DNA of 64,000 bases from Tragulus kanchil (Eukaryota; Chordata; Mammalia; Artiodactyla; Tragulidae). The position numbers and the translations under genes were made by a program. The stretch covers positions 37,563,874 to 37,627,873 of the forward strand of contig JAIOJX010000003.1 of the NCBI GenBank assembly GCA_022376925.1, in the 5' to 3' direction. Within the stretch, counting starts at the first letter, position 1; every line of letters starts with the position of its first letter. Below the pieces are notes generated by a model, which was not told where the DNA came from, searched no databases, and saw only the letters and a list, made by a program, of their open reading frames with translations. Positions 34,831-46,067 of this stretch are shown here, piece after piece.

Positions 34831-35372
34831 AGGATACTTGATCATCTTTCTCATGTGTGACTAAAACATTTCAGTTCAAGAGCTGAATAACATCATTGGA
34901 ATTTTCATGTGAAATATGAAATAATTACTCTTTCTCCAGTCTTTATTTTTCTTTATTAACATTATATTCTATCAAACATTAAGAACATAATACTGAACGC
35001 TTCCTCTCACGTCAAACACTGAGAAATCTATTTCAAAATATGCCTACATTTCTATGAAACTTTCAACCAAGTACTCTGCCAGCCGTGTGTAGGAGTCAGG
35101 GGAAAATTTCAGTGAATAGTTAGGGATGCTATATAAGAAGAGTTTTCTTAGGAAGGAAAAGTTGGCATTTTTGTGGTGGTGCCAGTCTAGAATTTTAAGT
35201 CACCTTGTTATAAGACACATGAATAGACGAATTCTAGCAAATTTGCTGTCTTTGGTCTTATAGAAAATATTTGGTATTAACAACTACATAAACAGGGAAC
35301 TGGTTTAAATAACAGGTAAATTCACACAAAATTGCGTAGAGGCATCACCTTAAGATAGAATTGGAGGTTCAA
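34831..35372. other. Unique sequence, nothing recognised
   Basis: Part of D10 copy A downstream of the MIR, with no gene or repeat signal. It recurs at 35923-36484. Confidence 0.5.
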
Positions 35373-35706
35373 TTTGGAATCTGATGAAGAAGGACAGAAG
35401 ATAAGTGCATTTGACAATACAAAGTTCAGTTTTCTAGTTCATTGATTATGGTGCCATGTAGATTTGATACCCACTATAATTAACCATCCGTCAATACTCT
35501 GATTGGATTTTCCGTTCCGTGTGTTTAGTGATGGGCTACCTTAGACTGGTTTCTGAACCTCCCTTTCTTGTGACTGTTTACGTTGGCATGTAAGAATATG
35601 AATACCAGAAAGTTCCCAGACATAAAGGAGGAATTAAATGATCTGTTTGAGTCATTATATTTTTAGAGAATGCTTACTCTCAGGGTCACAAAAGGACTTG
35701 AGGCAA

Positions 35707-35922
35707 GGCTATTAGATTTTTGGATTCTGGTTCTGCTACTTTATAGCTCTGCTTAGCTGGGGAAATTACTTAATTTTTCCATAGCTCAGTCTCCCTACTT
35801 TATGAAATAGAATGATGCCTATTTTATGCAATTATTAAAAAAATTAGAGTCAGGACAAGTTATGCTTTAAAACCATGCTAGTCACACAACAAATGTTAGC
35901 TGTTTTTATATTATTATTATTA
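35707..35922 (+). mobile_element. MIR SINE (D10 copy B)
   Basis: Second appearance of 34615-34830. Confidence 0.75.
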
Positions 35923-36920
35923 AGGATACTTGATCATCTTTCTCATGTGTGACTAAAACATTTCAGTTCAAGAGCTGAATAACATCATTGGAATTTTCAT
36001 GTGAAATATGAAATAATTACTCTTTCTCCAGTCTTTATTTTTCTTTATTAACATTATATTCTATCAAACATTAAGAACATAATACTGAACGCTTCCTCTC
36101 ACGTCAAACACTGAGAAATCTATTTCAAAATATGCCTACATTTCTATGAAACTTTCAACCAAGTACTCTGCCAGCCGTGTGTAGGAGTCAGGGGAAAATT
36201 TCAGTGAATAGTTAGGGATGCTATATAAGAAGAGTTTTCTTAGGAAGGAAAAGTTGGCATTTTTGTGGTGGTGCCAGTCTAGAATTTTAAGTCACCTTGT
36301 TATAAGACACATGAATAGACGAATTCTAGCAAATTTGCTGTCTTTGGTCTTATAGAAAATATTTGGTATTAACAACTACATAAACAGGGAACTGGTTTAA
36401 ATACCAGGTAAATTCCCACAAAATGCTTTTTATGTGACAAAAGGTGCAGAGGCATCACCTTAAGATAGAATTGGAGGTTCAATTTCAGGTTAATCTGCAG
36501 ACGAGAGCTCCATCATGTGTTTACAAGACTGAAGATGACCACTGAGTTAAACATTGTCATAAATTTGGCACAGGTGTTGGTGAATGTATTCTGGGAATGC
36601 CTAAATAAGCAGTAGGCTCATCAGTCTAGCTTCACAAGGATCCTTCAACTGGAACGGTGGTGCTCAAAGCTGTCAGAAACAATCAGCCTTCCACATAGAG
36701 AGTCTCTACCATAGTGTGATTCCAGGGGTGTCTAAAGCTCCCTTGCTTATCTACACATGCAGCTTACCAATATCAAGAGTTTCAGCTTGAGAAGGTCTTT
36801 GGTTTCAATGCCACGTGTTCTGTTAAAAAAAAAATGTCGTTCCCAGCTATAAGCATCATTAACCTCCACGATGCCAAATGTGTTGTACATGTTTGGTCTT
36901 TGGTTTTCTTGATCTCAGAA

Positions 36921-37115
36921 GCATTTTTGGAGCAGTGCTAAAGAATCTGCTTGCCAATGCAGGAGACACAAAAGACATGGGCTCAATTCCTGGGTCAGGA
37001 AGATCCCCTGGAGGAGAAAAGGACAACTCACTCCACTATTCTTGCCTGGAAAGTTCCATGGACAGGCCACAATCCGTAGGTTGCAGAGAGACAGTCACAA
37101 CTGAGCAAACATACA
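36921..37115 (+). mobile_element. Bov-A SINE (D11 copy A)
   Basis: GTGCTAAAGAATCTGCTTGC, ATTCCTGGGTCAGGAAGATC, CTCCACTATTCTTGCCTGGA and GACAGTCACAACTGAGCAAA. The head is degraded. Confidence 0.88.
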
Positions 37116-37183
37116 AGGACAGAAGCATTTGACAAAGCTGACCACTCCCTCTGTTGATATTCCCTTCTGTGTCTTCCTTGACA

Positions 37184-37262
37184 TCTCCCTCTCTCTCTCT
37201 TTTCTCCTCTCTCTTTCTTTCTCTATTGCTATCTCTTCCTCTTCCTTGGATTCTCTTCTTAG
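37184..37262. repeat. (CT)n-rich pyrimidine tract (D11 copy A)
   Basis: A low-complexity C/T-rich stretch (CTCTCTCTCTCTTTTCTCC and similar). It creates artificial open frames on both strands. Confidence 0.9.
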
Positions 37263-38027
37263 TTTTCTATCAGTTCTATCCATATCAGTAAATATTGGAT
37301 GTTTGAAAACTCTTTTCTTTCTCTTTCTGTGACCTTGTTGACACTTGCTCTTGAATTACCACTTCAGAAAAACTTCTATCTTATCTTAGTTTCTTCCAAA
37401 AGCAGAATGAGGCAAAGGCTTGTAGTTTATTTAAACTTCAGGAAAACAGCTTCAGGTATCTTATCTTAGTTTCTTGCAAGCAACTACATAAACAGGGAAC
37501 TGGTTTAAATACCAGGTAAATTCCCACAAAATGCTTTTTATGTGACAAAAGGTGCAGAGGCATCACCTTAAGATAGAATTGGAGGTTCAATTTCAGGTTA
37601 ATCTGCAGACGAGAGCTCCATCATGTGTTTACAAGACTGAAGATGACCACTGAGTTAAACATTGTCATAAATTTGGCACAGGTGTTGGTGAATGTATTCT
37701 GGGAATGCCTAAATAAGCAGTAGGCTCATCAGTCTAGCTTCACAAGGATCCTTCAACTGGAACGGTGGTGCTCAAAGCTGTCAGAAACAATCAGCCTTCC
37801 ACATAGAGAGTCTCTACCATAGTGTGATTCCAGGGGTGTCTAAAGCTCCCTTGCTTATCTACACATGCAGCTTACCAATATCAAGAGTTTCAGCTTGAGA
37901 AGGTCTTTGGTTTCAATGCCACGTGTTCTTTTAAAAAAAAATGTCGTTCCCAGCTATAAGCATCATTAACCTCCACGATGCCAAATGTGTTGTACATGTT
38001 TGGTCTTTGGTTTTCTTGATCTCAGAA

Positions 38028-38222
38028 GCATTTTTGGAGCAGTGCTAAAGAATCTGCTTGCCAATGCAGGAGACACAAAAGACATGGGCTCAATTCCTGG
38101 GTCAGGAAGATCCCCTGGAGGAGAAAAGGACAACTCACTCCACTATTCTTGCCTGGAAAGTTCCATGGACAGGCCACAATCCGTAGGTTGCAGAGAGACA
38201 GTCACAACTGAGCAAACATACA
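38028..38222 (+). mobile_element. Bov-A SINE (D11 copy B)
   Basis: Second appearance of 36921-37115. Confidence 0.88.
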
Positions 38223-38290
38223 AGGACAGAAGCATTTGACAAAGCTGACCACTCCCTCTGTTGATATTCCCTTCTGTGTCTTCCTTGACA

Positions 38291-38369
38291 TCTCCCTCTC
38301 TCTCTCTTTTCTCCTCTCTCTTTCTTTCTCTATTGCTATCTCTTCCTCTTCCTTGGATTCTCTTCTTAG
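38291..38369. repeat. (CT)n-rich tract (D11 copy B)
   Basis: Second appearance of 37184-37262. Confidence 0.9.
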
Positions 38370-38541
38370 TTTTCTATCAGTTCTATCCATATCAGTAAAT
38401 ATTGGATGTTTGAAAACTCTTTTCTTTCTCTTTCTGTGACCTTGTTGACACTTGCTCTTGAATTACCACTTCAGAAAAACTTCTATCTTATCTTAGTTTC
38501 TTCCAAAAGCAGAATGAGGCAAAGGCTTGTAGTTTATTTAA

Positions 38542-38867
38542 AAGGCATTCCAGGCAGCAGCAGGAATGCCCAGGGCAAGAAGCACAAGGAAGGAGGAAAA
38601 TCCAGCAGCAGGATGATTATCAAGGTGGACCACTGCTGCAGAGGCCACTGGTCCTGGATCCTTCTGAGATCATCTGAGCAGCCTTGCAAAATGCAACTCA
38701 GATCTGTCCACCCAGGAGAGAAGAAAAATAAGTATTTATTCATTAACTTCTATTTCCCATTGATCAAAGATGATGTCATACGAGTTAACGCCCTCACATT
38801 CAGGGTGAGGGGGTTCCATATTACCAGCCTCAGGCAGCCATCAAGAGATACACAACTAAGACCTAGG
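38542..38867. other. GC-richer unassigned block, possibly LTR-like
   Basis: This block is less AT-rich than its neighbours: GGCATTCCAGGCAGCAGCAG, GAAGCACAAGGAAGGAGG, GGTCCTGGATCCTTCTGAG. On the minus strand it holds an AATAAATACTT polyadenylation-like motif near 38735. I do not recognise the family. A solo LTR or another retroposon is possible. It lies between D11 and an inverted SINE and occurs once. Confidence 0.3.
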
Positions 38868-39087
38868 AGTGAAAATGAAAGTGAAAGTTGATCAGTTGTG
38901 TCTGGCTCTTTGTGACCCCATGGACTGAGGACCTCACTAGGCTGTTCTGTCCATGCGATTCTCCAGGCAAGAAAGCTAGAGTGGGTAACTATTCCCTTCT
39001 CTAGGGGATCTTACTTATCCAGGGATCAAAACCAGATCTCCCACACTGCAGGCAGATTCTTTACCATCTGAGCCACCAGGGAAGCAC
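38868..39087 (-). mobile_element. Bov-A SINE, full-length, reverse
   Basis: GTGAAAATGAAAGTGAAAGT, a GTGTCTGGCTCTTTGTGACC-like stretch, GATTCTCCAGGCAAGAAAGC, TATCCAGGGATCAAAACCAG and a GAGCCACCAGGGAAGCAC end. Both ends are intact. Confidence 0.95.
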
Positions 39088-39354
39088 AAGGCCTAGGAGA
39101 GGTGCTATCAAATTAGACCTGTGAGTATCTGGTTGGAACAAGAGGGGATGCCAGTGGTGACTGTAGAAGCTTTGGTTGGAGCAAGAGGTGGGGTGAAGCG
39201 GAGGCACTGGATAAATGAGGGGGCCTGATGAAATGCTGAAGGATCTCTCTCTAGTCCAGACTTTACTGTACTCCAGATGCATGTAACCAACTCAACTCAT
39301 GCTTTTTTCCAAGAACTTCTTCCAAAATTTCCTGCCTTGGGACACGATACCTAG

Positions 39355-39680
39355 TTGTTTATGGGACAAAACCTAGTCATCATCCTTGATGTTGTCCTCT
39401 CCTCAGTTCTCCATCACCCAATTCCTCCTGCTGGTCTTCTCCCTTTCTACAGACCCTCCTGCACTCTAAATCATCATCATCTCTTACTTTGACTACAGAA
39501 ATATTTACTCCACATTTACTCTTGATTCCTTTAGATCTGTCCTCCACTGTGAACTAGAAGAATCATCTCTCAATGAAAACCTAAGCAGATAATTCTCTTG
39601 TTAAATCCCTTTAGTGACTGCTCTTAAGAAAAAGTCCAAACTCCTTAAAAGTGGGTTGAATTGAATCCTACTCATCTCTG
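39355..39680. mobile_element. Probable L2-like ancient LINE fragment (D12 copy A)
   Basis: CATCATCCTTGATGTTGTCC, ATCATCATCTCTTACTTTGA, GACTACAGAAATATTTACTC, TTAAATCCCTTTAGTGACTG and AAAAAGTCCAAACTCCTTAA follow the order of a common L2-type mammalian sequence. High divergence makes family and strand uncertain. Further right, 39681-40069 holds A-rich runs at 39822 and 39980 and nothing else recognised. Confidence 0.45.
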
Positions 39681-40069
39681 CCATTCATCTTTCTTGTAGT
39701 TTATGATGACCCAGCTGCACAGAGCTTCCTTTCCTGTGTTAAATGACATAAGCTCCCTTCTTCCCCTGTTGTTGAACATGTTCCTACAGGAAATGTATCC
39801 TTTTCTGTGAGATATTTTGAAAAAAAAAAAAAAAGGGCACATTAATAGAGATGTTTGGAACTTAGAAAGATAGCATGAGCCTAGCACAGGGGACAACCAG
39901 GGAGAGGTAAGTATATGACTAATCTGGGATTGTACATATTTGTAAATAAAACTCTGTAAAAGCAAAAAAAAGCAAAATTAAAAAAAAAAAAAGAGGAACC
40001 AAGGCCTTATCTCAATCTTGACTGCTTTACTATTTTAATACAGGGCCCATTCAAGCGCTCAGTATTTAC

Positions 40070-40180
40070 TTAACAAACAGTTATATCAGTTATATAGCAC
40101 TTAGTTTGTGCAAAATACTGTCCCAAGCACTTTGAAACATTAATTCATTTACTTCACTACTACTGTGCTTCAAAATGGAG
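40070..40180 (-). mobile_element. MIR-like fragment, reverse (D12 copy A)
   Basis: ATATAGCACTTAGTTTGTGC, AAAATACTGTCCCAAGCACT and ACATTAATTCATTTACTTCA resemble the inverted MIR tail. Confidence 0.5.
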
Positions 40181-40576
40181 CTATGTTCCAGATTCTGGTT
40201 TCTTAATGTTGTCATGCTTATCAGGCAAAATACTACACCAAAATAACCAGCTTTGGTGGTTTTACAGAATGAGTAGTTTACACCTTGAGATTAGATTATT
40301 ACACATTATGCACTTCTGGAAACACTTGATCTTAAAACACTGCTGCTTTTTTATTTTTTCTTTGTTTCATTCAATTATTTAATGAGAATTTTGGAATGTG
40401 CTTCCAGGGCGTCTGATTCTGCGCCCACCTGAGCTTTCTTCTCCTGCTGGTGTTCCCTGCCATCAGCCATCAGATAAACCTCTTCATAGCTGCCTAAATC
40501 CAATGTAACCAACTCAACTCATGCTTTTTTCCAAGAACTTCTTCCAAAATTTCCTGCCTTGGGACACGATACCTAG

Positions 40577-40902
40577 TTGTTTATGGGACAAAACCTAGTC
40601 ATCATCCTTGATGTTGTCCTCTCCTCAGTTCTCCATCACCCAATTCCTCCTGCTGGTCTTCTCCCTTTCTACAGACCCTCCTGCACTCTAAATCATCATC
40701 ATCTCTTACTTTGACTACAGAAATATTTACTCCACATTTACTCTTGATTCCTTTAGATCTGTCCTCCACTGTGAACTAGAAGAATCATCTCTCAATGAAA
40801 ACCTAAGCAGATAATTCTCTTGTTAAATCCCTTTAGTGACTGCTCTTAAGAAAAAGTCCAAACTCCTTAAAAGTGGGTTGAATTGAATCCTACTCATCTC
40901 TG
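40577..40902. mobile_element. Probable L2-like fragment (D12 copy B)
   Basis: Second appearance of 39355-39680. Confidence 0.45.
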
Positions 40903-41291
40903 CCATTCATCTTTCTTGTAGTTTATGATGACCCAGCTGCACAGAGCTTCCTTTCCTGTGTTAAATGACATAAGCTCCCTTCTTCCCCTGTTGTTGAACA
41001 TGTTCCTACAGGAAATGTATCCTTTTCTGTGAGATATTTTGAAAAAAAAAAAAAAAGGGCACATTAATAGAGATGTTTGGAACTTAGAAAGATAGCATGA
41101 GCCTAGCACAGGGGACAACCAGGGAGAGGTAAGTATATGACTAATCTGGGATTGTACATATTTGTAAATAAAACTCTGTAAAAGCAAAAAAAAGCAAAAT
41201 TAAAAAAAAAAAAAGAGGAACCAAGGCCTTATCTCAATCTTGACTGCTTTACTATTTTAATACAGGGCCCATTCAAGCGCTCAGTATTTAC

Positions 41292-41402
41292 TTAACAAAC
41301 AGTTATATCAGTTATATAGCACTTAGTTTGTGCAAAATACTGTCCCAAGCACTTTGAAACATTAATTCATTTACTTCACTACTACTGTGCTTCAAAATGG
41401 AG
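41292..41402 (-). mobile_element. MIR-like fragment, reverse (D12 copy B)
   Basis: Second appearance of 40070-40180. Confidence 0.5.
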
Positions 41403-41761
41403 CTATGTTCCAGATTCTGGTTTCTTAATGTTGTCATGCTTATCAGGCAAAATACTACACCAAAATAACCAGCTTTGGTGGTTTTACAGAATGAGTAGTT
41501 TACACCTTGAGATTAGATTATTACACATTATGCACTTCTGGAAACACTTGATCTTAAAACACTGCTGCTTTTTTATTTTTTCTTTGTTTCATTCAATATT
41601 TAATGAGAATTATGCCCATGTTAGGAATTTCGCTACCACTGGAATGTGCTTCCAGGGCGTCTGATTCTCTGCGCCCACCTGAGCTTTCTTCTCCCTGCTG
41701 GTGTTCCCTGCCATCAGTCTCTCTTAGATTCAGATAAACCTCTTCATAGCTGCCTAAATCC

Positions 41762-42275
41762 TCTTGCAGTAGAGAACACATTTCATGTATTCCCAATTCC
41801 TTACCTTGAAATGAAAGGCCTTTTCCTATGCATGTGTATGGAGCCCAGAGTATGTCCCTGAGAGCTCAGTTTTAATTCCTCTGTCACAGGTCTAGCTCCA
41901 AACATCCTGCCATTCCAGTAGGAAAATCTCTCAAGGAATGCCTTCTATCATTGCCCTGTTTTTTCATTTCCTCTTCCTGCTATTTGAAAGTCCTTTAGTG
42001 TTACCTTGCTCCAGAGATTCCACTTATCTATCTGTTGGATTTTATTAGGAAAGTTATTTCCCAGAGATGGATGCTGTCTCCTCTGAATTTTGCATCATTT
42101 TGTGCATGTGTTCATTTTCCCAAATTTACATATTTGTAAACTCCTAATTCAACTCTGAGCTTTTCAAGTTCACAAGTCATATCTTCTCCATGTTTCTTTT
42201 ATCAGCACTTTGGAAAGAGACTATCACCATAAAATCAATGAAGATATTTAAAAATAATGCAGAATTAAAAATATC
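41762..42275. other. Unique sequence, nothing recognised
   Basis: Non-coding spacer of moderate GC content to the left of the TSD-flanked SINE. It recurs at 42952-43465 in D13 copy B. Confidence 0.5.
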
Positions 42276-42567
42276 CAGACATTAGGGCTTCCCTGGTGGG
42301 TCCAGTGGGTGGGGAGTTGGCCTTGCAGTGCAAGGGGCACCAGTTCAATCCCTGGCCCAGGAAGATCCCACGTGCCGTGGAGCAGCTGGACTGGTGTGTC
42401 CAATTACGGGCCAGGATTCTGGAGCGCATGTGCCCAGAGCTGGTGCTCTGCAATGAGAGATGCCACTGCAATGGGAGGCCTGCACAGGCCAAAGAATAAA
42501 GATGAATGAAAATGAAAAAAATGAAAAACCAATAAAAGAGGCCAAAATTAAAAAAAAACAGACATTA
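42276..42567 (+). mobile_element. CHR-type SINE with TSD (D13 copy A)
   Basis: The body 42285-42558 runs from GGGCTTCCCTGGTGGGTCCA through GGGGCACCAGTTCAATCCCT, AAGATCCCACGTGCCGTGGA and GCACAGGCCAAAGAATAAAG to an A-rich tail. A perfect 9-bp target-site duplication CAGACATTA sits at 42276-42284 and 42559-42567, marking retrotransposition. Confidence 0.93.
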
Positions 42568-43474
42568 TATAAAAAGAATTATAATATTTCACTAAAGAAT
42601 ATGAAATAAGCCTTAAATAAAAGGAAAGCCATGCCCTGTTTTTAGACAGAAAAACAGAATTTCTATTGTGATTTTCTCAAAAGAAAACAATAAGCTCATT
42701 TCTATCTTAATTAAAATAGCATTTTTAACTTAGCAAAAAAATTCCTATAAAATAATCATCACATGAGAATACCTTGTTTCATTCAATATTTAATGAGAAT
42801 TATGCCCATGTTAGGAATTTCGCTACCACTGGAATGTGCTTCCAGGGCGTCTGATTCTCTGCGCCCACCTGAGCTTTCTTCTCCCTGCTGGTGTTCCCTG
42901 CCATCAGTCTCTCTTAGATTCAGATAAACCTCTTCATAGCTGCCTAAATCCTCTTGCAGTAGAGAACACATTTCATGTATTCCCAATTCCTTACCTTGAA
43001 ATGAAAGGCCTTTTCCTATGCATGTGTATGGAGCCCAGAGTATGTCCCTGAGAGCTCAGTTTTAATTCCTCTGTCACAGGTCTAGCTCCAAACATCCTGC
43101 CATTCCAGTAGGAAAATCTCTCAAGGAATGCCTTCTATCATTGCCCTGTTTTTTCATTTCCTCTTCCTGCTATTTGAAAGTCCTTTAGTGTTACCTTGCT
43201 CCAGAGATTCCACTTATCTATCTGTTGGATTTTATTAGGAAAGTTATTTCCCAGAGATGGATGCTGTCTCCTCTGAATTTTGCATCATTTTGTGCATGTG
43301 TTCATTTTCCCAAATTTACATATTTGTAAACTCCTAATTCAACTCTGAGCTTTTCAAGTTCACAAGTCATATCTTCTCCATGTTTCTTTTATCAGCACTT
43401 TGGAAAGAGACTATCACCATAAAATCAATGAAGATATTTAAAAATAATGCAGAATTAAAAATATCCAGACATTA
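42568..43474. other. AT-rich unique sequence, nothing recognised
   Basis: End of D13 copy A and the first part of copy B. No further repeats recognised. Confidence 0.5.
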
Positions 43475-43756
43475 GGGCTTCCCTGGTGGGTCCAGTGGGT
43501 GGGGAGTTGGCCTTGCAGTGCAAGGGGCACCAGTTCAATCCCTGGCCCAGGAAGATCCCACGTGCCGTGGAGCAGCTGGACTGGTGTGTCCAATTACGGG
43601 CCAGGATTCTGGGCGCATGTGCCCAGAGCTGGTGCTCTGCAATGAGAGATGCCACTGCAATGGGAGGCCTGCACAGGCCAAAGAATAAAGATGAATGAAA
43701 ATGAAAAAAATGAAAAACCAATAAAAGAGGCCAAAATTAAAAAAAAACAGACATTA
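43475..43756 (+). mobile_element. CHR-type SINE with TSD (D13 copy B)
   Basis: Second appearance of 42285-42567, with the same CAGACATTA target-site duplication. Confidence 0.92.
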
Positions 43757-44349
43757 TATAAAAAGAATTATAATATTTCACTAAAGAATATGAAATAAGC
43801 CTTAAATAAAAGGAAAGCCATGCCCTGTTTTTAGACAGAAAAACAGAATTTCTATTGTGATTTTCTCAAAAGAAAACAATAAGCTCATTTCTATCTTAAT
43901 TAAAATAGCATTTTTAACTTAGCAAAAAAATTCCTATAAAATAATCATCACATGAGAATACCTTGGGATACTCCAATATAGAAAAGTAACTAGCAGAAAG
44001 TCTTTTTTTTGGGTTTAAAAAGGATTATTAAGCTACACTAAAGTATTTTGATGCAAGTTCATAAAGAGAACAAGGAGACTGAAAGTCAGAAACAAACACA
44101 TAAACATAATTGACATATTGTTAAAGAGGATATTTTAAATTGTAGAAGATCTGATAGATTATTCAGAGGGTTCTATTGGGCAATCTGGATGGCTCTTCTC
44201 AAAAAAACTAAAGCTAAGTCCCTACTGGAAGTTTTATTCTAAAATAAAAATCGGATATACAAGCATTTAAACAACAAAAGGAATTCTAAATCACCAAAAG
44301 AAATAATATTACTTTATAAAAACTTTAGAAAGAAGAAACTCTTTCTAAC

Positions 44350-45150
44350 TTAGAAATTGAGTGGAGAAAGTCATAAATTGGATCACATAAAAACGTATAA
44401 ATTCGATATTGCAAAAAATTTTCACAATGTCACAAGAAAGATGACAACTATGGAAAATATATGCAAAGTATAAAATCTATGCCAGACAACTGCCATATTT
44501 TCTGACTACATAAAGTGTTCTCACAATAGAAAATGAATAAAAATGAAGCAACATTTCACAGGAAAAAAAATTACAAATAGTGAATAGCCAGTCATATGGT
44601 AAAATGTTAAAATTCACTCACAACTATAGGTGCAAATTTAAATAACAATGATATACTATTTACCCCTATCTGATTGGAAACACTGGAATGTTTTATAATA
44701 GCCAGTGTTGGCTAGAATAAGTACTCTCAAACCATACTGAAAGGCAATTTTAAAATACCAATATTTCTTGTGATTCAGAATTCCACTCACAGGAATTAAT
44801 TTTATAGTCTTACTTAAGAGCAAAGATGTTCATTGATGCTCAGATCCAGCAACCACACAGATGTCCAGCAAAAATAAAAAGATTAATAATATGTGCTCAG
44901 TCATGTTTGATGGTAGCCCACCAGGCTCCTCTCTCCATAGGATTTCCCAGGCAAGAATACTGTTTTGGGTTGTCATTTTCTCCTCCAAGAGATCTTCTCA
45001 ATCCAGGTATCAAACTGAGTCTCTGAGTCTCCTGCCTCTCCTACATTGGCAGGTGGATTCTTTACCACTGAGCCACCTGAAACGCCCATTAATAATATTT
45101 ATACATTGTGCTACTTTGCAACTGTGATTGGAAATGGGTAGATTAAACTA
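44350..45150 (+). mobile_element. Old L1 (L1M type) 3' region, split by a SINE (D14 copy A)
   Basis: TATGGAAAATATATGCAAAG, TAGTGAATAGCCAGTCATAT, AAAATTCACTCACAACTATA, CAATGATATACTATTTACCC, CAGTGTTGGCTAGAATAAGT and GCAAAGATGTTCATTGATGC occur in the order of the L1 ORF2 end/3' region. It is strongly degraded and has no open frame. A Bov-A SINE interrupts it at 44893. Confidence 0.75.
44882..45098 (-). mobile_element. Bov-A SINE, reverse, 11-bp TSD, nested in L1M (D14 copy A)
   Basis: The body 44893-45087 runs GTGCTCAGTCATGTTTGATG, AGGATTTCCCAGGCAAGAAT, GTATCAAACTGAGTCTCTGA, to GCCACCTGAAACGCCC. The perfect target-site duplication ATTAATAATAT lies at 44882-44892 and 45088-45098. Confidence 0.95.
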
Positions 45151-45181
45151 TTTAAATGGAAACTTGATCAAGTAAAAGGGA

Positions 45182-45294
45182 GCAAGTATTAGTCGCAGTC
45201 ATGTCCGACTTTTCATGACCTTATGGATCATAGCCCACCAGGCTCCTCTGTCCATGGGATTTCCCAGGCAAGACTGTTGGACTGAGTTGCCACT
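45182..45294 (-). mobile_element. Bov-A SINE, partial, reverse (D14 copy A)
   Basis: TAGTCGCAGTCATGTCCGAC, CATGACCTTATGGATCATAG, GGCTCCTCTGTCCATGGGAT and GGCAAGACTGTTGGACTGAG, then a stop mid-element. Confidence 0.88.
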
Positions 45295-45557
45295 AAAGTA
45301 AAACATAAATATTTGTCTAAATGAAAGGATCATTTGCATGCAATAATACTCATATTTCTCTGGACGTGAATACATAAACCTTAGCGTGCTTAAATTTGGG
45401 GAATAACAACTGAGCGAGGGGAAGGGGCAGAGGGGACAGCCTTCCGTTCAATACTTCTGTTGCTTGGAATCATTTTGTAAATGTAATGAAGGATTGTTTT
45501 AGAGTTTCTTTTAAAAATCACCTGTCTTACCTTTGTCAGTAAAAAAAATTTTGGGGT

Positions 45558-46067
45558 TCATAAATTGGATCACATAAAAACGTATAAATTCGATATTGCA
45601 AAAAATTTTCACAATGTCACAAGAAAGATGACAACTATGGAAAATATATGCAAAGTATAAAATCTATGCCAGACAACTGCCATATTTTCTGACTACATAA
45701 AGTGTTCTCACAATAGAAAATGAATAAAAATGAAGCAACATTTCACAGGAAAAAAATTACAAATAGTGAATAGCCAGTCATATGGTAAAATGTTAAAATT
45801 CACTCACAACTATAGGTGCAAATTTAAATAACAATGATATACTATTTACCCCTATCTGATTGGAAACACTGGAATGTTTTATAATAGCCAGTGTTGGCTA
45901 GAATAAGTACTCTCAAACCATACTGAAAGGCAATTTTAAAATACCAATATTTCTTGTGATTCAGAATTCCACTCACAGGAATTAATTTTATAGTCTTACT
46001 TAAGAGCAAAGATGTTCATTGATGCTCAGATCCAGCAACCACACAGATGTCCAGCAAAAATAAAAAG
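45558..46067 (+). mobile_element. Old L1M 3' region (D14 copy B)
   Basis: Second appearance of 44371-44881. Confidence 0.75.

Larger units (their letters stand above)
34281..36484. repeat. Direct duplication D10 (A 34281-35372, B 35373-36484)
   Basis: Both begin TTTGGAATCTGATGAAGAAG and end TTGGAGGTTCAATTT. In the final 60 bp A lacks about 18 bases present in B (around GCTTTTTATGTGACAAAAGG) and has AACAGG and TTCACAC where B has ACCAGG and TTCCCAC. The rest appears identical. The end of B (36373-36484) is also the start of D11 A. Confidence 0.96.
36373..38541. repeat. Direct duplication D11 (A 36373-37434, B 37481-38541)
   Basis: Both begin CAACTACATAAACAGGGAAC and end GGCTTGTAGTTTATTTAA. 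A 46-base filler (37435-37480) between them contains a second ATCTTATCTTAGTTTCTTGC, itself a scrap of the end of the unit. Run lengths differ near 36825 (poly-A) and its partner near 37932. The head of this unit occurs a third time in D10 A. Confidence 0.95.
39281..41761. repeat. Direct duplication D12 (A 39281-40502, B 40503-41761)
   Basis: Both begin ATGTAACCAACTCAACTCAT and end GCTGCCTAAATCC. The last roughly 120 bp of A carry at least four deletions relative to B: about 28 bases missing after AATGAGAATT, TCTGCG for TCTCTGCG, CTCCTGC for CTCCCTGC, and a stretch missing after CCATCAG. The upstream 1.1 kb matches. B's end overlaps D13 A. Confidence 0.95.
41584..43964. repeat. Direct duplication D13 (A 41584-42773, B 42774-43964)
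   Basis: Both begin TTGTTTCATTCAATATTTAA and end ATCACATGAGAATACC. The one internal difference I noticed is in the SINE (TTCTGGAGCGCATG in A, TTCTGGGCGCATG in B). 41584-41761 is shared with D12 B, so this segment occurs three times, the D12 A version being degraded. Confidence 0.96.

Noticed and set aside
37184..37262. Promoter or polypyrimidine regulatory region
   Set aside because: A low-complexity CT tract with no start site, CpG enrichment or exon nearby, and no way to support function from sequence.
38406..38891. 161-codon open frame on the plus strand
   Set aside because: It starts in a CT-rich tract, crosses the end of D11 copy B and an unassigned block, and ends in a SINE. The corresponding frame in D11 copy A breaks at the junction. 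No domain is visible.
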